Origin: Sphingomonas kyeonggiensis
GTDB taxonomy: Bacteria; Pseudomonadota; Alphaproteobacteria; Sphingomonadales; Sphingomonadaceae
DNA: 64,000 nucleotides
Direction of reading: 5' to 3'
Assembly (NCBI RefSeq): GCF_014204495.1
Contig: NZ_JACHLN010000001.1
Coordinates: forward strand, 1,302,001 to 1,366,000
Shown here piece by piece: positions 57,110 through 64,000 of this stretch. The position numbers and the translations under genes are program-made. Every line of letters begins with the position of its first letter. The stretch's first letter is position 1. The notes under the pieces are model-generated. The model searched no databases. It saw only the letters and a program-made list of their open reading frames with translations, and was not told the origin of the DNA.

Positions 57110-58066
57110 ATGAAGCTGCTGCTCCCGATTGCCCTTTCGCTGCTCGCGCCGATGCCGGCGCTCGCCCAGACCACGGCTTCCGCGCCGGTGGCCAAGTCCG
57201 CCTTCGAGGCGGACCGGGCCGACATCCTGGCGATGGCCGGCACCTACAAGGTGAAGTTCGACATGCAGGAGAGCACCTCCTGGCGCACCGACTATACCCC
57301 GATCCCGGTGAAGGTGTCGGGCGGCAACGAAGTCGTCCGGGTGATCGAGGACAGCGGCAAGACCATCCGCCTCCAGCACCTGCTTGTCGTCGACATGGGC
57401 GAGGGCAAGAAGATGGTGATCAAGCATTGGCGCCAGGACTGGCAGTATGAGCCGGCGAAGGTGCTGGTCTATTCGGACCGCGATGCGTGGACCTGGACCG
57501 AGGTGCCCGCCGCCGAGCGCAAGGGCGCCTGGTCGCAGACCGTCTACCAGGTGGATGACTCGCCGCGTTATGGCGGCTGGGGCAAGTGGACCGATATCGG
57601 CGGAGTGCGGCGCTGGGAATCGAACCGCAGCTGGCGGCCGCTCGCCCGGCGCGATGCGGTGCGCGGGCCGGTCTATGACCGCTATCTGGGCGTCAACCGC
57701 CATGCCGTCTCGCCGGCCGGCTGGATCCACTGGCAGGACAATCTGAAGATGGACGGGGCCACCACGCCGGTCGTCCAGGAATATGTCCTCAACAGCTATA
57801 CCCGGTTCGGCGACTTCGACGTGAAGGCGGCGGACGATTACTGGGCGGCGACCAAGGGCTATTGGGCTGCAATCCGCGGTGAATGGGATCGGATCGCCGC
57901 GACGAAAAAGGGCATCCGCATCACCGAGGAAGCCGATCACGGCACGGTGATCGCCGGGCGCGTGCTCGAGATCGCCGACGAGATCCAGCAGGGCAAGACC
58001 AGCGAGGCCGACGGCATCAAGACCGCCAAGGCGCTGATGGACCAGGCGACCAGGGCCGCCAACTAG
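57110..58066 (+). CDS. DUF6607-family secreted protein
   Basis: A 318-residue protein with a signal peptide ending at ALAQ. The mature part is Trp-rich (VYSDRDAWTWTEVPAAERKG, RYGGWGKWTDIGG) and strand-rich. It ends in a helical region with basic and acidic residues (EIADEIQQGKTSEADG). Family assignment to DUF6607 is from memory of the pattern; no function is known. Its position directly after a haem-type receptor suggests a periplasmic or outer-membrane accessory role in haem handling. A strong terminator follows. Confidence 0.8.
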   Translation: MKLLLPIALSLLAPMPALAQTTASAPVAKSAFEADRADILAMAGTYKVKFDMQESTSWRTDYTPIPVKVSGGNEVVRVIEDSGKTIRLQHLLVVDMGEGKKMVIKHWRQDWQYEPAKVLVYSDRDAWTWTEVPAAERKGAWSQTVYQVDDSPRYGGWGKWTDIGGVRRWESNRSWRPLARRDAVRGPVYDRYLGVNRHAVSPAGWIHWQDNLKMDGATTPVVQEYVLNSYTRFGDFDVKAADDYWAATKGYWAAIRGEWDRIAATKKGIRITEEADHGTVIAGRVLEIADEIQQGKTSEADGIKTAKALMDQATRAAN

Positions 58067-58112
58067 AGTTCCCCCTCGGGAAAAGGCCCGCTTTCCTTGG
58101 TCGGAGCGGGTC

Positions 58113-58155
58113 GGGGGTGCGCACGGTTCCCAAGCCCTTGCGCACCCCCTTTTTT
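58113..58155 (+). terminator. Strong Rho-independent terminator
   Basis: GGGGGTGCGC (58113-58122) pairs perfectly with GCGCACCCCC (58140-58149) and is followed at once by six Ts. It ends the receptor-DUF6607 operon. It is also eight bases from the end of the convergent spike gene. Confidence 0.93.
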
Positions 58156-58162
58156 ATCCGCG

Positions 58163-59734
58163 TTACAGCGCGGCGATCATGAAGGTCAGCAATTCCTCGT
58201 AGCGCAGGCTGTAGCGCTCCCCGCCCGGCACGAAGGGCCGGAGGATGTTGTTGTCGTCATCCAGAAGCTCCGGCTGTTCCTCCCACATGTCGTGGCAGAA
58301 CAGGCCATAGGTGTGGGCGTCCAGGCCTTCCTGGGCAAAGGCGTCCCGCACTTCCTGCGCGATGACGCCGAAATGCCACCGGGCATCGTCGCCCTTGCCC
58401 GCGACGGCATCCCTGAACTTGTAGGCGCGGACCAGGGCCTTGCAGCGGATGGCGGCCGCGCGTTCCGCCGCGTCGAGATCGCGGATCTGCTCCTTGGCAT
58501 TGGCGTCGGACGTGGAGATCGTGCCGCTGGCGGCATAGACGGTCGACCAGCGCAGCGGCCCGGAGCCATTGGTGGTCACATTGTCGGCACCGGGCTCGAT
58601 CGCGTTGTTGCCGCCGCGGCCGACGAATAGCAGCGTCACGCCATGGCCGCCCAGGGCGATGCCGCCGGCCGCATTGTCGTTGGTGAGATAGTGATCGCTG
58701 GTGGCCGAGGTCTGGAAATAGCCGACCCGGGTGCCGTTCGTCCTTTCGAAACGAAGCTGGACGACATCCGATCGGAAGTTCGCCGCGATGTTCGATGCCG
58801 CGACGATGCTGGCGGACTGGATATTGATGCAGGGATCGCTCGGTGTCGGGTTGATGCCGAAGCCGATGCGGCCCGAGCGGATGCAGACCACGCCGGACAA
58901 CGTACCATTGATATCGCCCTCGACGTCGATCAGCGTGCCCGAAGCGTTGGCACCGAAATAGGTGCCGAGCTTTCCGCCGGTGGCGATGCGGGATGCGATC
59001 AGGGTGGCGCGGCCGCGCTCGACATGGACCTGCCGGGCGGCGCCGGCGACGACCTGGCACCCTGCCATAAGCAGGTTCTTCGTCGTGTCGGCGCCGTTGT
59101 AGTAGAGGTTGTACTGGCCGGGATTGGCTTCGAAGTGCGAGCCGAAATAGTTGATGTTGCCGGCATCGTCATGCTCGGTGACCTTGATCCCGTCGCTGTC
59201 GGTTCCGAGCTGGTTGTTGCCTTCGATCTCGGAATTGAAGAAATTGACGATGCCGTTCGGATTGGCATGCGAATAGCCGCCGCGATCATTGTTGATCGCG
59301 CGAAGTCCGAAAAAGCCCAGGCTGTTGGGGGCGAAACTTGCGGTCTCGCTCAGGTGAAAGCCGAAGCCGCTGTCGCGAAGCGTCAGGCCGTAAAAGTCGC
59401 TGATCAGGCCGCCGGTGGTTTTCAGGGCATAGTCATAGCTCGAGATCAGGCCGTCCTGGACATAGACATCGGCGGTGTCGTTGACGGCGATGCCGACCGA
59501 GTTGGTCGTCGTGCTGCGGTCCGGGCCGGTGAGATTGAGGTTATGGAGCCGGAGGTTCAGCCGATACTCCGGAGCCGGGTCGCTCAGGTCGCCCAGCTTC
59601 AGCGCCGGCCCATCCTGCGTGGACGTAATCTTGACGTTGCCGGCGTCCAGCGCGGCGGGGCCGCCGAGGTCGCCCTTGATGACGATCGGTGTGGTGATCG
59701 TGGTCGGAGTGGTGGGGAAGGAAGGCAGGGACAT
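58163..59734 (-). CDS. Orphan phage-tailspike-like protein with S74 intramolecular chaperone
   Basis: A 523-residue protein with no signal peptide. Residues 60-330 look like a right-handed beta-helix: short strands with Asn and Gly turns (RLHNLNLTG, FYGLTLRDSGFGFHL, IVNFFNSEIEGNNQLG, INYFGSHFEANPG). The C-terminal part is a Peptidase_S74/endosialidase-chaperone domain. STSDANAK gives the Ser409-Asp410 cleavage site and Lys414, the Ser-x4-Lys spacing seen in this self-cleaving family. The domain continues with HFGVIAQEVRDAFAQEG and SLRYEELLTFMIAAL. G+C is visibly lower (59101-59160 is 31 of 60), consistent with transfer. There are no phage neighbours. AAAGGAG precedes the ATG. Confidence 0.85.
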   Translation of the reverse strand: MSLPSFPTTPTTITTPIVIKGDLGGPAALDAGNVKITSTQDGPALKLGDLSDPAPEYRLNLRLHNLNLTGPDRSTTTNSVGIAVNDTADVYVQDGLISSYDYALKTTGGLISDFYGLTLRDSGFGFHLSETASFAPNSLGFFGLRAINNDRGGYSHANPNGIVNFFNSEIEGNNQLGTDSDGIKVTEHDDAGNINYFGSHFEANPGQYNLYYNGADTTKNLLMAGCQVVAGAARQVHVERGRATLIASRIATGGKLGTYFGANASGTLIDVEGDINGTLSGVVCIRSGRIGFGINPTPSDPCINIQSASIVAASNIAANFRSDVVQLRFERTNGTRVGYFQTSATSDHYLTNDNAAGGIALGGHGVTLLFVGRGGNNAIEPGADNVTTNGSGPLRWSTVYAASGTISTSDANAKEQIRDLDAAERAAAIRCKALVRAYKFRDAVAGKGDDARWHFGVIAQEVRDAFAQEGLDAHTYGLFCHDMWEEQPELLDDDNNILRPFVPGGERYSLRYEELLTFMIAAL

Positions 59735-59846
59735 CGCGATCTCCTTTGGTTGCGAATCGATGTTCCCATTATGTTCTTGTTCGGAATCCTACATTGCAAG
59801 CGCCGGAATCGAGGGCGCGGGGCCGGCGGATGACGCGGCAATGGGC

Positions 59847-59875
59847 TTGACCAATGTAATAGTACAACATAACAG
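59847..59875 (+). promoter_or_regulatory. Candidate promoter overlapped by a Zur-like dyad
   Basis: TTGACC (59847-59852), 17-base spacer, TAACAG (59870-59875). TGTAATAGTACAACATAACA at 59855-59874 covers the spacer and -10; its outer half-sites TGTAAT and ATAACA pair in five of six positions, like the TGT-AT/AT-ACA form of Zur sites. It precedes the zinc operon, whose last gene is a Zur-like regulator. Inference only. Confidence 0.5.
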
Positions 59876-59927
59876 TGATTTTTGCGCTGCGGCATGTGCG
59901 GCGGCGCGCTATGGTCGTGTTGGCGAT

Positions 59928-60347
59928 ATGAGCTTGCGGTATCAGCGGAGCGCCTGGGCGCGTGGCGGAGATCGGCTTGCCGGCCTGCGCGCGCTCTGGG
60001 CGGCGATGCTGCTGCTTACGCTGCTCGCCTTTGGCTGGCAGAGCTTCGCCACCCAGACCCACCGGCATTTCGGGCAGGCTGGCGTCTCGCTTGGGCTGTC
60101 CGTCCAGCAGCTGGGCGGAACCCGGGTCGAGAAGGGTGGGCAGGCGCCGGCCGATACGCCGGACAATTGCCCGATCTGCCAGGAAATCGCGCATGGCGGC
60201 GCCTATCTGCTGCCCGCGCCGATCGCCTTCCAGCCACCGGCGGCGCTTGCCGCCTGGTTTGCCGTCACCCTGCTGCTCGCGCTGGCGCTGCGCCAGCAAT
60301 CGCACGCCTGGCGCAGCCGCGCGCCGCCCCTCCGCTCCAAGGCCTGA
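59928..60347 (+). CDS. DUF2946-type small metal-associated membrane protein
   Basis: A 139-residue protein with an N-terminal membrane helix (about 22-41), a periplasmic THRH motif, a linker with DNCPICQEIAHGG (a CPxC pair plus His) and a second hydrophobic segment (about 107-121). Proteins of this shape are annotated DUF2946 and often sit beside metal-uptake TonB receptors. The Cys and His pattern suggests metal binding. It is first in the zinc operon, 91 bases before the receptor. Confidence 0.75.
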   Translation: MSLRYQRSAWARGGDRLAGLRALWAAMLLLTLLAFGWQSFATQTHRHFGQAGVSLGLSVQQLGGTRVEKGGQAPADTPDNCPICQEIAHGGAYLLPAPIAFQPPAALAAWFAVTLLLALALRQQSHAWRSRAPPLRSKA

Positions 60348-60438
60348 ACCCACATAGTCGCGAAGGGCAGGTCGTGCCCTCGCACCCCGCCGGACCGCTG
60401 CTGCGCGCCCGGCGCCAAGGTCCTTGGAGTTTGTCTAC

Positions 60439-62433
60439 ATGCGTTATCTCTTCCTGCTGGGCGCGGCTTCCGCTGCCCTGATCCCGTCCATCGCTTCCGC
60501 ACAGGACGCGCCGGCGGCCCCCGCCAAGCCCGACAGCAACACGATCGTTGTCACCGGTTCGCCGCTCGGCTCGCAGACGCCGACGATCGTCGCCACCGTC
60601 GATCGCGACACGATCGTCCAGACCGGCGGCGGCAATATCGCCGATGCGCTCAGCCAGGTGCCCGGCATCGCCGGCACCGGCTTTGCCTCGGGCGCCAGCC
60701 GGCCGATCATCCGCGGCATGGACGCGACGCGTGTGCGCATGCTCGAGGATGGCAGCAGCGCGTCCGACGTCTCCGATATCGGCCCCGATCACGGCGTGCC
60801 GATCGATCCGCTCTCGGCCCAGCGCATCGAGGTGGTGCGCGGTGCCGCGACCTTGCGCTATGGCAGCCAGGCGATCGGCGGCGTGGTCAATGTGCTCAAC
60901 AACCGCGTGCCGACCGAGCTGCCGACCCGCGACCTGTCGGGCGAGCTGAGCGGCAGCTACGCGACCAATGCCGATACCTGGCAGACCGCCGGGCTGGTCG
61001 ATGCCAAGGCGGGCGACCTCGCGCTCCATGCCGACGGCTTCTACCGCCATGCCGGCGATTATGAGACGCCGCTCGGTACGCAGGAGAACAGCTTTGTGCG
61101 CGGCTGGGGCGGGTCGCTCGGCGGCTCGGTATTCTTCGGGCCGGACAAGGGTAGCCATATCGGCGCCGCGGTGATCCATTACGACAGCGAGTACGGCATC
61201 CCGGCCGACACCGCCTGGATCGACATGCGCCAGACCAAGGTGATCGGCCGCTCCTCGTTCGAGCTGGGCGACGGGCTGCTCAAGTCGCTCGATGTCGATG
61301 CCAGCTATGGCGATTACCAGCACCAGGAGAAGAACCCGGACGGCTCGGTCAACACCACCTTCAAGAACAAGGAGTTCGACAGCCGTGCCGAGCTGCTGCT
61401 CGGCCAGATCGGCTTCCTCTCCAAGACCGCGATCGGCATCCAGGTGGGGCATCGCGACTTCTCGGCGATCGGCGAGGACAGCTCGTACCTGTCGCCGGCG
61501 ACCTCGCAGAGCGAAGCGGCTTACCTGTTCACCGAGGTGCCCATCGGCAGCGCGCTGCATATCCAGGCGAGCGGGCGGGTGGAAACGGTGCATATCGAGG
61601 GCACGCCGGCATCGGACGTGTTCACCAAGCGCGACTATACGCCGCTGAGCGGGGCGATCGGCGCATTGCTCGACGTGACCCCGGCGGTGAAGCTGGGCGT
61701 GACCTTCTCGAGCACCGGCCGCGCGCCGGCGCTGACCGAGCTGTTCGCGCGCGGCGGGCATGACGGGCCGCAGACCTTCGAGACCGGAGATCCGTCGCTC
61801 AAGATAGAGCGGGCCAATTCGCTCGAAGGCACGATCCGGGTGAACTCCGGGCCGTTCCGCTTCGAAGGCAGCGTCTATGGCACCTGGTTCCACAATTACA
61901 TCTATGGCGACCTGACCGGGCGGACCTGCGACGATGACGGCGCGTGCGTGGTCGGCGACGGCGAGGAGTTGAAGGAGCTCAACTACGGCCAGCAGGGCGC
62001 GCATTTCTGGGGGCTGGAAGGCGACCTGCGCTACCAGTTGTTCAAGACCCAGGCGGGCGGACTCGAGGCGCATGTGCTGGGCGACTATACCCGCGCCAAG
62101 CTCGACGACGGCAACAACGTTCCGCGCATCCCGCCCTACCGGATCGGTGGCGGGCTCAACTGGAAGAGCGACCGGTTCGATGCCGGCTTCCTGTGGATGC
62201 ATGTCGGCGAGCAGGACAAGTTCGGCGTCTTCGACACTCCGACCGATGGCTACAACAACCTCAGCGCCAATCTGGTGGTGCGGCCGTTCAAGAGCCAGCC
62301 GGGGATCGAGCTGGCGATCGTCGGCCAGAACCTGACCAACGACGTGATCCGCAACGCATCGGCCTTCAACAAGGAAGATGTCGTGATGCCCGGGCGGACC
62401 GTCCGCTTCGTGCTGCGCGTCGCCACCTTCTGA
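60439..62433 (+). CDS. znuD: ZnuD-like TonB-dependent zinc receptor
   Basis: A 664-residue outer-membrane receptor. The start is ATG 60439 after GGAG; signal peptide cleavage is near ASAQ. The plug has RPIIRGMDATRVRMLEDG, SDVSDIGPDHGVPIDPLSAQ and VVRGAATLRYGSQAIGGVVN, which match the ZnuD plug pattern closely. The C-terminus NASAFNKEDVVMPGRTVRF matches the ZnuD ending. The His-rich external loop of Neisseria ZnuD is weaker here. The downstream MerC and Zur-like genes support a zinc role; another metal cannot be excluded. Confidence 0.85.
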   Translation: MRYLFLLGAASAALIPSIASAQDAPAAPAKPDSNTIVVTGSPLGSQTPTIVATVDRDTIVQTGGGNIADALSQVPGIAGTGFASGASRPIIRGMDATRVRMLEDGSSASDVSDIGPDHGVPIDPLSAQRIEVVRGAATLRYGSQAIGGVVNVLNNRVPTELPTRDLSGELSGSYATNADTWQTAGLVDAKAGDLALHADGFYRHAGDYETPLGTQENSFVRGWGGSLGGSVFFGPDKGSHIGAAVIHYDSEYGIPADTAWIDMRQTKVIGRSSFELGDGLLKSLDVDASYGDYQHQEKNPDGSVNTTFKNKEFDSRAELLLGQIGFLSKTAIGIQVGHRDFSAIGEDSSYLSPATSQSEAAYLFTEVPIGSALHIQASGRVETVHIEGTPASDVFTKRDYTPLSGAIGALLDVTPAVKLGVTFSSTGRAPALTELFARGGHDGPQTFETGDPSLKIERANSLEGTIRVNSGPFRFEGSVYGTWFHNYIYGDLTGRTCDDDGACVVGDGEELKELNYGQQGAHFWGLEGDLRYQLFKTQAGGLEAHVLGDYTRAKLDDGNNVPRIPPYRIGGGLNWKSDRFDAGFLWMHVGEQDKFGVFDTPTDGYNNLSANLVVRPFKSQPGIELAIVGQNLTNDVIRNASAFNKEDVVMPGRTVRFVLRVATF

Positions 62434-62440
62434 GCCGCGA

Positions 62441-62473
62441 TGCCGCCGCCGTGACGGCTTCGCGGCGGCGGCA
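62441..62473 (+). terminator. Perfect hairpin between znuD and merC
   Basis: TGCCGCCGCCG (62441-62451) pairs with CGGCGGCGGCA (62463-62473) around an 11-base loop, eight bases past the znuD stop. No T-run. It may attenuate the operon or protect the receptor mRNA. Confidence 0.5.
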
Positions 62474-62490
62474 CGCTGTGGGAGAGACCC

Positions 62491-62901
62491 ATGCGTTGCG
62501 TACAGCAGGACAGGGGCGTGTCGCTGCTCGACTGGTTCGAGCGGGCGGCGGCGAGTGCGTCGATCCTGTGCCTGATCCATTGCGCCGGGCTGCCACTCCT
62601 GCTGGCGGCGCTGCCGGCATTGTCGCGTGTGCTCGCGCTCCCCGAGAGCCTGCATCTGTGGCTGCTCGCCTTTGCGGTACCGGCTTCGGGATCGGCATTG
62701 TTCTTCGGCTTTCGCCAACATCGGGCGGTGTGGCCGGTCCTTGCCGGCACGATCGGCCTGGCCCTGCTGGCCGTCGGCGCGCTGCTGCTGGAGGGCGGGC
62801 GATACGAGACGCTGGCGACGATTGCCGGGAGCATCAGCCTGGTCGCCGCGCATGTCGGCAACTGGCGGCGGCGCCACGGCGGGCGGCCGCATGGCGGGTA
62901 G
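62491..62901 (+). CDS. MerC-domain membrane protein
   Basis: A 136-residue protein with four hydrophobic segments and the MerC metal motif CLIHCAGLPLLLA (Cys-x3-Cys in helix 1). Mercury MerC proteins have a second cysteine pair that is missing here; the C-terminal tail has HVGNWRRRHGGRPHGG. Members in zinc operons are thought to move metal across the inner membrane. ATG 62491 follows GGGAGAG. It overlaps the regulator gene by 11 bases. Confidence 0.85.
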   Translation: MRCVQQDRGVSLLDWFERAAASASILCLIHCAGLPLLLAALPALSRVLALPESLHLWLLAFAVPASGSALFFGFRQHRAVWPVLAGTIGLALLAVGALLLEGGRYETLATIAGSISLVAAHVGNWRRRHGGRPHGG

Positions 62902-63289
62902 GAAGCGCGGCGCCGGCTTCCTGCACGAGCGGGTGCTACGGCTTCTTGAGCTACGCTACCCGCGGCCGCTCACCGGGCTCGAGCTGGTCGAGATGCTGCT
63001 CGACACGGGCGAGGTGGTGCCGCCGAGCCAGGTCTATCGTGCGCTCAAGCGGCTGATCGACGCGGGCGAGGCGTGCAAGGTGCTGGTCGCGGGCGGCTAT
63101 GTGCCGGCCGGTCCGGTGCCGGCGATGTTGTTCTGGTGCCGCGGCTGCGGAGCGGTGCACGCGGTGGCGTGTCCCGAACTGTTCGCGCGGCTGGAGGCGG
63201 GGGCGACTGCCGCGGGGATGCGCGACGTGCGCAGCGTGGTCGAGGTGCCCGGGCTCTGCGGCAGGTGCGCGGGGCGCAACCCGGCCTAG
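62891..63289 (+). CDS. Fur-family regulator, Zur-like
   Basis: A 132-residue metalloregulator. The winged-helix part has LTGLELVEMLLDTGEVVPPSQVYRALKRLIDAG. The two structural-zinc CxxC pairs are present (Cys83-Cys86 in WCRGCGAVH and Cys123-Cys126 in LCGRCAG). The His-rich HHHDH-type sensor loop of Fur is absent, as in many Zur proteins. Lying last in a zinc-receptor operon, it probably represses that operon with zinc. Its stop overlaps the convergent rsh gene by four bases. Confidence 0.85.
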   Translation: MAGRKRGAGFLHERVLRLLELRYPRPLTGLELVEMLLDTGEVVPPSQVYRALKRLIDAGEACKVLVAGGYVPAGPVPAMLFWCRGCGAVHAVACPELFARLEAGATAAGMRDVRSVVEVPGLCGRCAGRNPA

Positions 63290-64000
63290 GCCCGCTCGGC
63301 CGAGCTCACCACGTCCGCCGCGCGCAGCGCCGCGAGCAGGCGCATCAGGTGGGCGGCGTTGCGCACTTCCAGGTCCATCGTGTTGGTGTGGAAGGTGGTG
63401 TCGCGATTATCCATGCGCAGGCCGAGGATGTTCGCCTTTTGCTGGCCGATCAGCGTGGCGACCGCGCCGAGCGCGCCGGGCTCGTTCTTCAGCGTGATCT
63501 CGATCTGGGCGATGCCGCCCTCGGCCTTGTCGCCCCAGGTGAGGTCGACCCAATCCTCCTCGATCGTGTCGGCCAGGCTCGGGCAATCGATTCGGTGGAC
63601 CTCGATCGGCTCACCCGGACGGCGGATGCCGACGATGCGGTCGCCGGGCACCGGGCGGCAATCGGGCGAGAAGTGGAAGGCCACGCCGGGCGTCAGCCCC
63701 TTGATCTCGATCGCGTGCTGCTGCGGCGGCAGGTCATGCTCGTCCTCGCCCTCGGTCGAGCCGGGCATGAGGGCTTCCATCACCTGGAAATCGGTGAACT
63801 GGCGACGCGCGATCGCTTCCATCAGCGTCGCCTCGTCCTGCACCTTGAGGCGCTTGAGCGCGTCGGGGATCGCGCTTTCGCCCGGGGGCGTCGGCAGGCG
63901 CTCGACGATCTCGTCATAGAGCTTGCGGCCGAGCGCGATCGTCTCCTCGCGTTCCTTCAGCCGGATATGGCGGCGGATCGCCGCGCGCGCCTTGCCGGTG
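63286..64000 (-). CDS. rsh: RelA/SpoT bifunctional (p)ppGpp synthetase/hydrolase, C-terminal part
   Basis: Only the 3' 715 bases are in the window; the gene continues past 64000. The visible part has the region between the TGS and ACT domains (RAAIRRHIRLKEREE, then SPDCRPVPGDRIVGI with HRIDCPSL) and the C-terminal ACT domain (IAQIEITLKNEPGALGAVATLI, ILGLRMDNRDTTF). The catalytic hydrolase and synthetase domains are outside the window, so bifunctionality is assumed from the alphaproteobacterial Rsh family. It runs toward zur. Confidence 0.93.
   Translation of the reverse strand, partial: TGKARAAIRRHIRLKEREETIALGRKLYDEIVERLPTPPGESAIPDALKRLKVQDEATLMEAIARRQFTDFQVMEALMPGSTEGEDEHDLPPQQHAIEIKGLTPGVAFHFSPDCRPVPGDRIVGIRRPGEPIEVHRIDCPSLADTIEEDWVDLTWGDKAEGGIAQIEITLKNEPGALGAVATLIGQQKANILGLRMDNRDTTFHTNTMDLEVRNAAHLMRLLAALRAADVVSSAERA

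Noticed and set aside
54851..57940. A 1029-codon open frame on the minus strand
   Set aside because: It is the antisense of the haem-type receptor and DUF6607 gene; composition is antisense-like and the plus-strand genes carry clear signal peptides, motifs and ribosome sites.
58163..59734. A prophage around the tailspike gene
   Set aside because: No other phage gene, integrase or attachment repeat was seen; both sides are metal-uptake operons.
60265..62892. An 875-codon open frame on the minus strand
   Set aside because: It is antisense to the ZnuD-like receptor and MerC genes and contains no recognisable domain.

Overview
The window is a 64 kb piece of a high-G+C alphaproteobacterial chromosome, most likely Sphingomonas or a close sphingomonad. 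The evidence is the pyrE-pdxJ-acpS-lepB order, three TonB-dependent receptors, cytochrome aa3 subunits with His-rich or Ala-rich extensions, DUF2141, DUF1176 and DUF6607-type proteins, and many GTGA/ATGA gene overlaps. Species-level identity is inference. About 58 protein genes fill nearly all of the sequence. I saw no rRNA, tRNA, CRISPR array, insertion sequence or integrase.

Layout. 1-2.8 kb (minus strand): terminator, ctaD, ctaC (cytochrome c oxidase). 3.0-9.7 kb (plus): a tightly overlapping run of pyrE, pdxJ, a small membrane protein, acpS, lepB, an AI-2E-family permease, maiA and a TonB-dependent receptor. 9.7-15.2 kb: an envelope-glycan cluster with two GT4 glycosyltransferases, an uncharacterised polytopic protein, a DUF2141 protein and a GT39-like membrane transferase. 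15.3-21.7 kb: phoD, an ABC1/UbiB kinase-like gene, ogt and pepN. 21.9-26.8 kb: three tandem paralogous secreted M28 metallopeptidases, then an SDR protein. 27.5-35.1 kb (minus): DMT exporter, threonine aldolase, a secreted lectin-like protein, a class A PBP, a class C serine hydrolase and an HNH nuclease. 35.2-41.7 kb: gluQ, a HIG1 protein, a LysE exporter, a methyltransferase-like protein, a PduO-type adenosyltransferase, egtB-egtD and (minus) a queuosine-precursor transporter. 42.1-50.2 kb: nupC, a tandem PilZ protein, 3-hydroxybutyryl-CoA dehydrogenase, a DUF1176 protein, argB, yggT, a DUF167 protein, folD, an unknown secreted protein and marC. 50.3-54.5 kb: a gtr-like group (large GT-C membrane protein, GtrA, methyltransferase, GT2). 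54.8-58.1 kb: a haemoglobin/haem-type TonB receptor behind a Fur-like dyad, with a DUF6607 protein. 58.2-59.7 kb: a lone phage-tailspike-like protein with an S74 self-cleaving chaperone. 59.9-63.3 kb: a zinc-uptake operon (DUF2946 protein, znuD-like receptor, MerC protein, Zur-like regulator) behind a dyad that covers its probable promoter. 63.3-64 kb: the 3' end of a RelA/SpoT gene.

How the parts fit. Most of the window is housekeeping. The accessory interest lies in metal and haem acquisition (54.8-63.3 kb), the two glycan clusters, the peptidase triplication and the orphan S74 spike, which is divergent from the zinc operon. A family of CCCCGGC/GCCGGGG-type palindromes sits between convergent or adjacent genes and probably supplies many transcription ends. 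Start codons were chosen by ribosome-binding site, overlap and family length; several are non-ATG (TTG for pyrE, yggT, nupC and the 634-residue membrane protein).
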